DNA of 64,000 nucleotides, taken from assembly GCA_022225965.2 (NCBI GenBank), contig JAKJXP020000151.1, positions 19,215 through 83,214 of the forward strand. Reading direction: 5' to 3'. Each line of letters opens with the position of its first letter. The first letter of the stretch is position 1. Shown in pieces: positions 10,720 through 23,700 of this stretch. The notes below the pieces were generated by a model. That model was not told where the DNA came from. It saw only the letters and a program-made list of their open reading frames with translations, and did no database searches. This stretch comes from Diatrype stigma (taxonomy: Eukaryota; Ascomycota; Sordariomycetes; Xylariales; Diatrypaceae). The position numbers and the translations under genes were made by a program.

Positions 10720-12333
10720 ATTGGCCTGGCCTGGCCTGGCCCGATTCGGGTGGGTACGCTCGTAGGGGAGCGGACGGAGGGACGGGTGGGCAGGGTGATT
10801 GATTGACTAGCTGTATGATGGAGTTTCTCGTAGCTTACAGGAAGGGGGAGGGGGGGTTGGGTCACATACATATACACATACATAGATGTTCTAAGCAACA
10901 GTTAATATATACCGCCTGGGCTAGCCAAAGTCCAAGGCATCATTCATCAAGCTTATCTACCTACCCGCCCACGCAAGTTAATGTGATGTGACAGCAGTGG
11001 CAGATGGACTGCGGAAGTGCTGGAACATATAGTATTTATAGTATTTGATCCAGTCCCTAGGTTCTTGAAGGGTTCTGGCATATGGTGGAGTGTGTTACCG
11101 AGCAAGACCTATCTATTACACCAGGTACTTGGTATGAGATCCAACGTACCAGCGTGATCCGTGATCGGAAAGAAAAACTACCATTATCATGGGAAAAGTG
11201 GAATGCCGGTTTTCCTTTTCGCATTTTGAGGGGATCAACGAATGTTGGTTGATCCAAGGTCGTTGATAGTTACCTAGTGTCAATAATGGCACGAGTGGTC
11301 GGTCGATGATGAGTCTTCGACACGATGTAGCAATGGTACTCTTTGCCGGCCACCTTTGGCGGCGATAAAGACAGCTAACTAGCAGGATGCTAGCTTGGCA
11401 GGTGACGTCTGAGAGAAAAGAGCGCCAAGGATCGTGACACAACAGTTGGTGTGTTATGAGCCTCGACACGATCGATTGGTCCAGTCGACGACCTGGAGCG
11501 CCGACAAGCGGCTCTCGAGACGGTGAGACGGTCGGAGCCGTGGAACCTAGCTGTAAATGGGCCCGGCCTGGAAGACGCGTGAAGGCGGCAGAGAAAGCGT
11601 CTCTAGACAACCTACGTCCCAAAATGAGTTCGATTATGGTGCCAGCGCAATGGAAAGTCGCCCAGCCAGCCAGGATAGCGCCTACTTACCCGCAACTCGC
11701 TGTGGAACATCAAGGTTATCCCGAAGAAGGGTTCAGGGGGGAGCATTCGAGATCGTTGTGGGCCTAACGATCTTGCTCGGCTGGCTCGTAGCATTCAGCG
11801 AGTGAGTGGCGCGACTGTGGATCTGTAGCTGAGCAAAACTGGGCAATCGACTCTTTCCAATCAGAGGAGGAGCTGAGAGCTCCGTAAAATTAGCCTCTTG
11901 TCTTCCGGGAGCCTCCGGCATGCCGTATCCACTTGGTCAGGACATCTTGGTCTAGCTGGCACCGCGGCCATGGTTGAGATCGGGAGTGGCTCTCCAAGGA
12001 GACATTGTCTCCTGATATGTTGCTAGTTCGTAGGGAAGATGTGAGCCTCACGCTCTTTGCGGCTGTAAGCCTCGTTGGGCTGCATGAAATATAAGATGTC
12101 CTGCAGGGCTCAGGTAGTATATTACAGGAATACTATCATGGTCATCTCATCACATCGCATTGCATCAACGCATTCAAAAGCGTCGTTGCTTAATTCATTA
12201 CGATATACCCTCGCACTACCAAGCATTTTATTTGGCTCGACCATAATCAAGTGCTATTTTGGTACTTTCACCCCCCACCTCCCAAACGACACCATCTGAA
12301 CTCAGGCCCAGTTCATCTCGCTGCTAGCGATCG
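10720..12333. other. intergenic region, no recognised gene
   Basis: A 1.6-kb stretch with the DGAT2 3' flank and the MFS promoter. The longest frames (minus 11116-11622; plus 11456-11767) overlap on opposite strands, lack recognisable domains and have no splice support. A short TGGCC(T) run lies at about 10723-10742. I see no RNA gene. Confidence 0.5.
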
Positions 12334-14114
12334 ATGACAACGAATATGGATCCAAATTATACACCGAGCCTCACAGAAAGTGGCGGCTCGCCCCCCAACG
12401 AGAAGGCACATATCCAGGATGACAAGGTTGAGCAGCTTGCTAAACTGCCCGACCCGGATGCCGGAAGGTCAGACGAAGAACGTGCGGCCATTGTAAGCAT
12501 CAGCCCCCCTATTTACCCCCACGCCCCCTTGCCTCCCCCCATATGGAGCAAATGTGGTAGTTGGCAGTTGCGCTAATGCTACCGTTACAGGACCGCAAGT
12601 TACTGCACAGAGTCGACATGTGGCTGATACCATGGCTCTCCCTCATGTAAGTCTGACACTTTACCTATATCTAGATCTAGATCTCTAACCAATAATCAAC
12701 AGCTACCTCATGTCCTTCCTCGACCGGACCAACATCGGGAACGCCAGACTGGCGGGCATGGAGACCGACCTGGGCATGTCCGGGAGCGATTACAACGTAT
12801 CCCTGTCCGTCTTTTTCATCGGCTACGCCATCTCGGAGCCCATCACGAACGCCTGCCTCAAGCGGACGACGCCCCGCGTCTTCTTCACCGGCATCGTCGT
12901 CCTGTGGGGTCTCGTCATGACGCTCACGGGCCTCTGCAAGACCTACAGCGGCTTTCTCGCGGCACGGTGGTTCCTCGGCATGACTGAGGGTAAGTTCGTC
13001 CCTCTCTCATATTTTCCCCCCCTCCTTTCTTCACAACGAATATGAAGACTTCTTTCTCTAATCCCCCACGTCACAATAAACAGCCGGTCTATACCCGGGC
13101 GTCAACTTCTACCTCTCGTGCTGGTACAAGTCCTCCGAAGTCGGCCTCCGCTCGGCGGTGTTCTTCTCGGCCGCGGCGCTCGCCGGCTCGTTCGGCGGCC
13201 TGCTCGCGGCGGCCATCGCGCTCATGGACGGCGCCGGCGGCCTGCCGGGGTGGGCGTGGATCTTCGTGCTCGAGGGCCTCGCGACGATCGCCGTGGGCGC
13301 TGTCTGCTGGTGGATGATCTTCGACTGGCCCGAGGACGCGCGGTTCCTGTCGGCCGACGACCGGGTCCGCATGCAGCGCCGCCTGATCCTCGACAAGCAA
13401 GGGAGGACGGCCGAGGAGTTCGACCGGCGCCACATCCGCGCCGCGCTGCGGGACTGGAAGACCTACGCCTACATGTTCATCTACATGGGCTGCCTCTGCC
13501 CCCTGTACGCCTTCTCCCTCTTCCTCCCCACCATCCTCCAGAGCATGGGCTACACGGGCACCAAGGCGCAGCTGTTCAGCGTCCCGCCCTACGCCGCCGG
13601 CGCCATCTTCACCGTGGTAGTGGGCTACTACTCGGACAAGACGAGGTGGCGCGGTTTCTGCAATTTCGGCACGGTCACCATCGGCATTATCGGATTTATC
13701 CTCCTGATCGCCACCGAGAACCCGGGCGTGCAATACGCCGGCACGTTCCTCGGCGCCATGGGCATCTACCCGACGGTCTCGAACACGCTGTCGTGGGTGG
13801 TCAACAACACCGAGGGCTCGCTCAAGCGCGCCTTCGTCATCGGCATGGTGGTCGGCTGGGGCAACCTCAACGGCGTCGTCTCGTCCAACATCTACCTTAC
13901 GAGCGAGAAGCCGCGCTACTACACGGGCCACGCCGTCGTCCTCGGCTACCAGGTCGTCTGCCTGCTGGGCGGTTCCGTCCTCATGCACGTCATGCTCCGG
14001 TTGGAGAACAACAAGCGCAAGGCCGGCAGGATGGACGCCCGGTGGGCGGCCAAGACCGAGAAGCAGAAGTACTTCAGCGGTGACCAGAGACCCGATTTCC
14101 AGTACACACTGTAA
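12334..14114 (+). CDS. MFS permease, allantoate/anion:cation symporter (Dal5-type)
   Basis: Twelve-TM major-facilitator carrier of the plasma membrane, of the family that imports organic anions such as allantoate, nicotinate or pantothenate. Four exons (12334-12492, 12591-12646, 12703-12989, 13084-14114) join in phase to 510 aa. The first 50 residues are a polar cytoplasmic tail. The family markers are RVDMWLIPWL, then YLMSFLDRTNIGNARLAG after TM1, and the conserved EAGLYPGVNFYLS across the last intron. A central cytoplasmic loop (WPEDARFLS, then RRHIRAALRDWKTY) separates the two halves, and KRAFVIGMVVGWGNLNGVVSSN is the typical motif late in the second half. All four exons are needed for full motif continuity. 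It is upstream of, and transcribed toward, the GST gene. Substrate cannot be read from the sequence. Confidence 0.9.
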
Positions 14115-14743
14115 ACGGAACGGAAAGCATCATGTTAGAGACAATGGGGAAAAATAAAGATGGGAAGACACTTATACGATAATAAAGATACGATACGATG
14201 AATAAAGGTTTTTTTGGTTCCCGGGAATGATACATAGCATATACGATACAGCATACATGGAGGAGTTATGGCATTTCGATACATAAAGGCACCTGGATAA
14301 ATACTCATTTAGATAAATACCTCGAATCTTGAAAATAGTACTCCTGATAGCTCATTCTTCCCTCAAATTAGCGAAGCTTCCCTCGTCCCTCGTCGCCCGC
14401 TAAATTTGTTTAATGTATACGGTGAAAATCACTTATGTGATTTATATTTAGGTTACATGGGAGGTGCAGGTATAAGGGCACGTCGGAAGCAGGTACAGGG
14501 GCAGACAGGTATAGGGACAGGCAGGTATAGGGGTAGGCAGGTACGGGCAGCGCTGTCGAGCAGGTATAGGGGTACATACAGAAGCAGGTATGGGCAACGT
14601 CGAGCAACTATAGGACAGTTAGCAAGCAGCTGTCAAGTAGGTATAGGGGCATATACGGTTACCCTTGCCTTCATTGGGTGCGTCTTTTGAATTATAGCAA
14701 CCTTGTGGTAGTAGTATAGAGCGCCAATGAGATATGACTGGCT
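14115..14743. repeat. intergenic region with degenerate AGGTATAGGGGCAGGC-type minisatellite
   Basis: This lies between two converging genes. From about 14463 to 14650 a degenerate repeat of AGGTATAGGGGCAGGC-like units (variants AGGTACAGGGGC, AGGTACGGGC) recurs around ten times. The rest is AT-rich 3' flank, including several GATACGATA-like repeats near 14175-14200. No credible gene. Confidence 0.6.
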
Positions 14744-15767
14744 TCATTGATCCAGATTAGCGTAGTCGGAGGGCACAGGTAGCACATCGCCAGGCCACTG
14801 GTCTATCCACGATTTGATGGCCTGGCCACCAAACTTCCGTATCATCTTATAGGTGTCCTGGTTGTCGGGGTTCGAAACAGCCTCATCACTAAACTGATAC
14901 GGCACGGGGACCTGTAGCCCCTTGTGGAAGGCGGGCCGCTGCGCGAGCTTGTCGTGCCATGCTTTGACGTGTGGGTAGGCATTGATGTCGATACCACCCC
15001 ACTTCAAAGAGTGCGCAAAGATGAAGATGGCGATATCAGCCACCGTTAGGCGATCCCCGACAACATAAGGGGATGTGGACTGTATAAGAGATCTAAAGTT
15101 AAGCTCGAGACCATATCGTCAAAATAGGGATTTAAGGTGGGTGAATACACATACTAGCTGCTTGTCTAACACGTGATTCAGCCGGCGGCACTCGGAAGAG
15201 TAGCGCCAGATACCATGTGGCGCTGGTTCAGTAGCATAGCGGATGTAGTAGACAGCTTGCCCGATCATAGGGCCGTAGCCGGCGAGCTGCCACGAAAGCT
15301 GCAATGCCGAGGACGATCCATGTTAACTGGATACTTTACGGAACTGGGTTGAAGTAATGCTTGTTCACTTACCCAGGACAGCTGCGTCCAGTATTCGGGC
15401 GTGCCGAAGGGGTACGACAGCTTATGCGTCTTGTCGAACTCGTTGGCCATGTAGAGCAAGCAGGGACCGCTCTCAAAGACAGTGACCGACGTGCCATCCC
15501 CCTTAACATGCACGATGGCAGGCATGCGGCCGTTCGGATTGATGGAGGAGGTATACCATTCGGCTTTGGTCTCGCCTCCAGCCAGGTCCAAGCAGACGTA
15601 GTTGTATGGGACACTGATGGATATTAGCTAAGTATGTATGAGTACTGAAAGAGAGGCACCTACCCAAGCTCCTCGGCGGCGATAGTGAGCTTGACCGGGT
15701 TCACAGAGGCGCTGCCGTAGATGTTCAAGCCCGGCTTGGGTGCTCTCTCAGGTGGGATTGCGGTCAT
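14744..15767 (-). CDS. glutathione S-transferase, Ure2-like class
   Basis: Four exons (15767-15664, 15613-15373, 15298-15155, 15079-14744) splice in phase to 274 aa. The N-terminal thioredoxin fold begins GLNIYGSASVNPVKLTIAAE. It continues to the glutathione-site region with SINPNGRMPAIVH (cis-Pro) and TVFESGPCLLYMA, the Glu-Ser pair that binds the glutathione gamma-glutamyl group. The alpha-helical C-terminal domain has LSWQLAGYGPMIGQAVYY and ends in the N-capping box VGDRLTVADIAIF. These match fungal Ure2-like GSTs, which conjugate or reduce electrophiles, sometimes inside secondary-metabolite clusters. Its promoter side abuts the nested transposon stack, with a 16-C homopolymer about 150 bp upstream. 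Role in the downstream cluster is inference. Confidence 0.9.
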
Positions 15768-16268
15768 TCTGCTGGACTTGTGAAAGCTAGAGTATAATCT
15801 GTGCCTGACTTCACTTACTGAAGAACGTAATGCACTGTTCGGTTTGGATGGGGAACAAATTGATTCCAAAGGGAACCCTTACCGCTCTGTATGCGGATTA
15901 AATATGAGAACCCCCCCCCCCCCCCCAAATCTTAGAATGTAAGGGAGGGCAACGCTGCGCCAGCGGCTCGTTTGCTTGCTCTTAAGATATGATTCTATCA
16001 ACCAACATGATATTAAGAGATGCGGGGAGGAGATGCGGTTACACATGAAATCCCTGCTCATCTATCAATGTTATACCCAGTCGTTATGTTGGGGAGTGTT
16101 GGAGAACCGCCGATGCATGGCTGTCTCGCTGGCCAAAGCCTGATCGGTGTGTACCTATCAACTGCGAGGCAGGGGCTATGTATGCAGTTAGTTGGAGCGT
16201 GTTCACTCGTCTGGCAACTGCATATTACGCAAGGCTATATGTTCTTTCGGTAGAGAAGTGTGTGGGAG
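15768..16268. promoter_or_regulatory. GST upstream region up to the transposon stack
   Basis: About 500 bp of ordinary composition between the GST start codon and the first base of the outer LTR. It presumably carries the GST promoter. Nothing else is recognised here. Confidence 0.4.
15911..15926. repeat. homopolymeric C tract
   Basis: Sixteen consecutive C residues in the region upstream of the GST start codon. The length is likely to vary between isolates and sequencing runs. Confidence 0.95.
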
Positions 16269-16431
16269 TGTCAGTTTTTGTGTAGGATCAGAGTGCCAGG
16301 GCAACCTTTCGTATTAACAACAGTCTGAAACCTGACCTTCTAGGATTCCTAGGAAGCCCAGAAGCCGTACGGAGCTGTATTTATACCCCTTACGAGCCCC
16401 TATAAGGGTTACGTAACGCCATACCCTAACA
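16269..16431. repeat. left LTR of outer element
   Basis: 163 bp, TGTCAG to CTAACA, directly repeated at 26566-26728. It keeps near-normal GC content although the interior is heavily mutated. Confidence 0.85.
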
Positions 16432-16499
16432 GAGCCCCCCTTCTTCTAGGGTTTTGTCCCTAAAACCAAGGCGCCGGCATAGTTCACGATATCCATTAA

Positions 16500-17110
16500 C
16501 AGCCTTATCCGCCAGCTTTATCCATTAACTTTATCGCAACGATTTAGCCGCTTAATCGGTACGTTCTTTTTTCCATTCATTAATTCCATTTATTAATTTT
16601 ATTTATTAATTTCATTTATTTGCTTTATTTAATAACTTTATTTATTAACTTTATTTATTAACTTTATTATAACGATTTAGCCGCTTAATTAATACGTTTT
16701 TTTCTTATTTATTAATAGCTTTATTCGTTTATTAATCTTTTTTAATAGCTTTATTTATTAATTTTATTATAACGATTTAGCCGCTTAATTAATACGCCTT
16801 TTTTTATTTATTAATTTTTTTATTTATTTCTTTTAATAACTTTATTTATTAGCTTTATTTATTAGCTTTATTTATTCGCTTTATTTATTAACTTTACGTA
16901 ATAGTTTTAATATATTCTTTTTATTTTAAAACAGTTTTTCTTTTTTTAAGGTTTTATTTTAAAACCAAAAACGCCGGCTATTATAACGATTTAATAGCCA
17001 TTAACTTTATTCGTTAACTTTATTTATTAATTAACTTTATCGTAACGATTTCGATACGTTTATGCTTATAACGGCATAATAACGCATTCGTAACGATTAT
17101 TATTTAATTC
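16500..17110. repeat. AT-rich tandem repeats, left arm of outer element
   Basis: The phrase AACGATTTAGCCGCTTAAT recurs at about 16539, 16673 and 16768. It is followed each time by degenerate TTTATTTATTAACTTTATT units, which suggests a mutated satellite of roughly 100-130 bp. No coding frame. Confidence 0.6.
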
Positions 17111-17144
17111 GGCCATTTTATATTTTCGAATGCCATTTCATTAT

Positions 17145-17477
17145 AGCGGCATAGCACGGGCCATTCCGCACCGCCCTTCCTCCTCCTATAACCCACCTTC
17201 GCTTATTCAGCACAACGGCACTACACCTAGTGGTGCATACGCCGTACGTTTGCGGCGCGAGGCCGGACCGGCCTCGCGCCACAACCTTTCTTTTGATTTA
17301 ACAAATGGCTTTTGGCCTTCTTATAGCAAGAAGCGGGCAAAAACCGTTTTGGATACCTTTTGTATGTAACCAGAAGAGCGATTTCGGTGCGAATTAATAG
17401 GTTTTTTTCCTCGACTTCGGTCTGAGGTTTCCTATTATGCTAGAACTAAACGTATACCGACATGGCCCTTTAGGCCG
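17145..17477 (+). mobile_element. 5'-truncated LINE fragment (3' end), little RIP-mutated
   Basis: This segment matches the reverse complement of about 44390-44720, the 3' end of the minus-strand LINE. Examples are GCCGTACGTTTGCGGCG here against GCCGTACGTTTACGGCG there, and CGTTTTGGATACCTTTTGT against CGTTTTGGATACCTTTTAT. It keeps a C-terminal coding tail (17130-17369) ending at a stop, then the 3' UTR. The Ty3/gypsy element interrupts it at 17477; the rest of the 3' end, CCGTTAACCGCATAATATT and a TA-repeat tail, resumes at 25035-25074. It has much higher GC content than the long copy. Confidence 0.75.
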
Positions 17478-17702
17478 TGATACGGGGTCCGATAGGAACT
17501 CCATCGATAAGAAGATAGCTAGATAAATAAGAATAAGAAAAATACGTATTTCCTTTTAGCCGTTGGCTAGGTGGTCCGTATATAGGCCCATTAGGCCTAT
17601 GGCCCATATGGGCTCTTTTTTTTTTCTTCATTTATAATAATTTCTTTATTATTCTTAATATTACAATTTCATTTTTTTTAAAACCTTATTAAGACCGCAT
17701 TA
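17478..17702 (+). repeat. 5' LTR of Ty3/gypsy element 1
   Basis: 225 bp, begins TGATACGGGG and ends CCGCATTA, probably CCGCATCA before C-to-T mutation. Directly repeated at 24809-25034. Confidence 0.85.
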
Positions 17703-20700
17703 TATATAATAACATTTCCTTTATTTTAATTACAAATATCATTTCTTTTTTTTAAAAAAACCATCGTAATTTAATTAAATCGCATTATAATTCATTAATT
17801 GTTATAAAAAAGGCAAGCATTAGCCAAATCCGGTAATAACCTTAATTATTTTCTTACATTTTCCTTATATAGTTTCGAAATTATAACGAATTATTTCCGA
17901 AATTTTACGAAAATCGAATATTACGTACGAAATTTAAATAAATTCTTTTATTTAAATCCATCTTTTTATAAAAGCAATTACGACCGAATTAAAATACGTT
18001 TATTATTATTTTACAAACTTTCATTTCCGGATTTTAATTATTACGGTAACCGAATTTAAATACGTTGCTATAATTTCGTAAACGTTAAAAGAATTTAATC
18101 GATATGGATTTTAAATACGTATCGGAATTTCGCGAAAGTTTAATTTATTAAATTTAAATATATGGATTAATATTAAAGCCTTAAAATTTCCTTTTGCGTT
18201 ATATTTATAATATCGTAATTATTTATTTTATTTAATTATTATATATTGCTTTAATATAAATAAAATAATATAACGTCGAAAAAATCCGTTCGTTTCGAAC
18301 CAAGCAATTAAAATCCAAGCAAAATATTAAATATCCTAGACAATATTTCATAAAATTTTCGCATAAACGACGATAACAATTACGTCCTTTCCGATAAAGA
18401 AAATATTCCACGATCGAAATTCGGCTTTCGGAAAATTTCGGAAAAATTGCCGAAAGCTAAAATTAAAGCTAACTTTAAAACGATAAGCGCGAATAAAAAG
18501 CCGATAATACTTTTAAAGTTCGGTTCGAATATTACGACCGTAAAATATTTTAATAATTGATTTAATTGATATTTATTTTATATAATATAAATTAATTAAT
18601 TTATTAAAACTATATCCACTTAAGTGAAAAAAAAAATCGGCAAATTCGATAAAAAAATAAACTTTATTAATAAGAAATTCGAAAAAATTATGTAACGTTT
18701 AAATATAAATAATTAACGTATATTAATTTTTAAATACGGCAATAACGAACAATTATGCCAAAATAATTAAGGTATTTTTTATAATGGTCGTTTATTTAAT
18801 ATAAAACATAAGTTAAGTCCATTTATAAATACCTTTTTTTTTCGCTTTATTAAGAAGCCTTAAGAAATACGGATTATTTAAAATAAAAATTTTTAAAATG
18901 CTTAATATAAGATTTATATTAAGATTTTATAAATTTAAGTATAAAAACATTAGGATTTTTAATTCTTTTAATAAAGATCTTAATAATATTGGTATCGTTA
19001 TTTTTAAAAATCTTATTATATTTATCGATGCATATTATTTTCGAAATTGCATTTAAAGTTTTTTAAAAGATGCATTTAATAAAGCTAATTACGAAAAATA
19101 ATTATAAATTAGTTTTTAAATATTATTATCCGGAACCGTCGTTTTTTAGTAAAATAACGAATTATTGGAAAAATATTATTAAGCTTATCGATATTAAGGC
19201 ATTAAAAAAATGTTAAACGCATTAATAAATCGTTTTAAACCAAACGTAACTATGTTTATTAAGAAATTTATAACCTTTAGCTTTTATATTTGCGAATTTG
19301 CGAAGAATTAATATGCATTAACGGCATACGTTAATAAGAAATTATAATGGATTCGCGTTATAAATATCTTAATTTAAAATAATTATAATTAATACGATAT
19401 AATAACGTAAATTTAATCGAATATATTTTTAAAGATTAAATAATTTTTATATGTTTTAATAATAATGGAAATACTTAATATATATATGCTTTAAATTAAG
19501 CAAAATAAGGCTATTTTGTTATTATTTATTACGAATTTATATTCTTATATTGCGGCATAAACGTTAAATAAATACAAATCCTTATAATTTTATATATATA
19601 TAACTCGAAAAAAACGAAATATTAATATATTTCGTTTTTTCAAATTATTATTTTATTAATTAAATCGAAAGAATAATTGCATAAATTATTTCGATTTTTA
19701 CCGATTTCGATACGACAACCGACGCCGAAACGATCGATGCCGAGACGACCGACGCCAAAACGACCGACGCCGAAATAATAAATAAAACGATTAAGGTAAA
19801 AATAAAAGTCGTTCTTAAAACGATCGACGCAATCGAAATAAAAAAAAGCCTCGAAATAATAAAAAGAAAAACGATTATAAAAATCGTCGAAGAAAATATT
19901 AATAAAAAAATCGTATTTATTTTGCAAACGAAGAAAAAGCTTAACGTTATTAATAAATAATAACGACGAAAATATAAACTCATAATTTAATATTTCGGCT
20001 AATTTTTACAACGAAAAATTATATATCGTATTTAATTAAAATATAATTTATTAGCGTTATAAACGTTCTTTTTTTTAAAGCGAATACGATAATTATATTA
20101 ATATAAATGCATAATTATTATATTTAAGGCCGCAATTAAAGAAATAATTATATTAAGCATTATAAGTTTTAAGCGAAAATAATGCGATTATTATTACGAA
20201 TTATTTATATTACGAAATAAGCTTTTTCGATATATAAAGCATTATTTTCGAACGAAAACGGCATTTAATATAAAACCCCTCCTTTAAAATATAATTTTCC
20301 TTTTTATATTTAAAAAAAAGTATAATTAAAAAAGCACTTTTAATTGGCCTATATAATTTAATAATTTTATTTAGTTGTATTTATTTACGAATTAAAACAA
20401 AAGCCAGCCTTAAAAAAAAATCGAAAGATTTATATTAATTTAAATTCTAATTACATCTTAATAAAAAGGTTATATTTATAAATATTAAAGCATTTTATAA
20501 AGAAATAATTAGAAAACGTTAAGGATATAAATAAAAAAAATATTAAAATAAACGAATAAACGACCTTCGAATATTACGCGCCTAGAACTAATAAAAACGG
20601 CAATTTTATCTTAATAAAGTTCATTAAATTAAAATAAATAATCGATAACGAACTTAAGTTAAATGCATTAATTAATAATAATATATTACATTTATATAAA

Positions 20701-23700
20701 GCCAATATATTTTACGACGATTTAAAGATTTCATTTCGAAACCTTAATAACTTTATAATAAATTTTAATATATTTATTCGTAAAAATCCTTATACGTATA
20801 AAGTTATAAACAAATAAAAAACGACGATCTTGCTAAAATAAATAGCATATATAATAATTAATTATAAACCATTATTAAAAAATCGTAATTTTAATTTTAT
20901 TATTACGTATTCCTAAGTTACGTATGTATTATTAAATATAAAAATACCTTAAATAATTATCGTTACGAATATTTCTAATAAAGCAATTATTATTAATAAA
21001 AAACAATAAATAGAAACAATTAACGAAACTATAAATAATAACTATTACATCGAATTATAAAAAAAAACTAATAGCCCTTATAATAACGGCATTAATTAGA
21101 ACTTTAATAATAATAAAACATTTATATAATTCCATAATTTCATTTATAACGCTAATAAATATAAAATTCGAATTAAATTCGGCAATAATCGTAATCGTTA
21201 TAAATAACGTTTTAATACGTTATGAATTGGACTTATTTAATCCGACATTTATAAGAACCATATTATGGAATATTTCAGCCGATTTTTCGTTTTTATTTGG
21301 CATAATATCGGATATTTTAATAATCGATAAAGTATTTAATATTATTACAAAATCGGATATTCTAAACGACGTTTTTAATTCATTTCTTATATTAAATATC
21401 GATAAGCCCAAATTACGAAAGATTTACTTTACCTTGGAAATACGAAAATTCATTAATATTTTTAAGATTATTACCGAAAAAGAAATATATTTATATGCCG
21501 AAAACATCGATTATGCAAATAAGCTTAAAAAATTAATTAAGAAATATCCGAAATTATAAATAAACCAAAGCATTATTAAGATACCTAAAAAAACCAAATA
21601 AAAATACTTTTTATCGAAAGATAATAAAATGCCAATTTAATTAGCCGTTTTTATCTATTAAGCCATAAAAATTAAACGTTTTTAAATAAAAAGTTTAACC
21701 TATTACATTCGTAAAAACGTTAAAAATGAATTATTAATCCGACATTTTTTGCCCATTTTATTTTCGTCGTTTGGAAATACGTTTATGGGATTAAAAAGGA
21801 ACGAATCGTAATCGATTTTTGTTTATTAAATAAAATCGCAATACCGAATAATTATTCTTTGCCATTTTAAACGGACGTAATATTTTTTATACATAAAGAA
21901 TATTATATTTCGGTTATTAATGTAACGTTTTTTTATTAATTCGCAATATATCCTAATTATTAAAATCGTTTTATTATAATTAACCCACGAAAAATGAAAA
22001 GATTTATAATCGCTTTAATGAGCTTTCGTAATTCCCCGGCTTATGCTTAACGTTTTATAAATAAACTTCTTTAATATTACTTAGGATTTTATCGAGCCTT
22101 TATAAATAACATTATTATATTTTTTAATATAATTAATAATTATTTACGTTACTTCGAAAAAGTTTTCTAGTTATTCGTAAAAAAAGGAATTACGATTTCC
22201 TTAAAGAAATTTTTCGTTAGGTATTCTTTAATGGAATTTTTCGGTTTTCGTATAAACGCATTAGGAATATTTATAATAACGAAACGCCTCGAAGCATTTA
22301 AGAATCTTAAATTCTTTAAATAACTAAAAGCATTAAAGCAATACCTGGGCTTAAATGGATGTTTCCGGCATTTTCTTTTATATTATACTTAATATATAAA
22401 GCTATTATAAAAACGCAAAATAAGCTTGTTTACGTAATAAAAAAAAACCCGGCAAAATTGTAATTGGCAATATTAAGAAAAAATAAGCTTATATAAAATC
22501 AATTTTTTACGAGCCAATAAAAACAAAAAGAAAATCGTTCCGTATTATTTAAGAATTAATTTGCAATAAAACTATTTTATATTATTAAGACCTAAACTAA
22601 AAGCTATTTCTATAAATAAACGGCTCGTTTAAAAGAGATTTTGAAATTATGGTCTTTTATATAACTTCCGAATATACATGGGTTTTAAAGCAGGTTATAT
22701 TTAAAGATAAGATTTAGCCGATTATATACTTAAGCCGCTATTTATTATTAACAAAAACCAAATACGGTTCATTTAAATTAAAGGTTGCTTATTTAATATG
22801 GATAACTAAAAAGCTTAAAATAATGATTTAATTAATAAAAAATTAATAATGGTTTTAATAAATCATTTAATTATAAAAAGCATCGTTAAATAAACGGCAT
22901 TAAATATTACCGATATCGATAAAAAAATAAATAATTAATTAATTCCTTTATATACCTATTACAATATTAGTTATAAGTTTATTATTTGCCTAAACGATTA
23001 AATTTAATCCTTAATGCCTTAAGCCGTTTAAAAGCTATACCAAACATCGAGGATCCTTTAGATCCAAATAAAATCAAAAGGTTTAATAAATTAACCGTTT
23101 TGAATATTATTTGGTTTATAAATAAAGCTTTTATAAATAACAAAATGAAAACAAAATTTATTAAAGGGTACGATTTAAATCCTCGATATTCGAAGATTTT
23201 GGCAAATATACGTACGATTTGCGACGAAATCGTCGCAGGTTATTTTTTTAAGCCGGCTATTCATTTAAATTAATTAACGGCCTGATTTATAATATCGATC
23301 GATAATACGAAAAGAATTCTACATATTCCGAAATTTATTTAAAGATATTTTCGAAATGGCTTACGATAATAAGTATTATTTCGATATAAACCGGATATTA
23401 AAAAGATTAAATATAATAGTTATTAAAAACAAAACGAAATACGTTAAGAAATATATTAAGCATTATCCAATATATTAAATAAACCAAATTAACCGATAAA
23501 AGCTTTCCGATAATTACTAATTTATTCGTTTTAAAGATCCGTTATTAATAAAAACCATAACTATGGATTTTATCGTTGAATTATTTAAAATACCATTTAA
23601 AGAAATTTCTTAATAACTTAATGAATTAAAGGAATATTATAATATATATAACGCCTTAATAACGATATCGTATATAATTTTAAAACGTATTACATTAATA

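Noticed and set aside
11116..11622. 168-aa minus-strand frame in the 10.7-12.3 kb gap
   Set aside because: No domain, no good splice or start context, overlaps an equally long frame on the other strand.
13089..13988. 299-aa minus-strand frame
   Set aside because: Antisense shadow of the GC-rich last exon of the Dal5-type permease.
16500..17110. CRISPR-like array
   Set aside because: Repeats are degenerate and AT-rich, with no uniform spacers, in a fungal nuclear context; they are satellite units.
19640..19983. Minus-strand Phe/Ile/Tyr-rich frames of about 100 aa
   Set aside because: They arise from AT-rich RIP-mutated Ty3/gypsy DNA on the antisense strand and have no homology.
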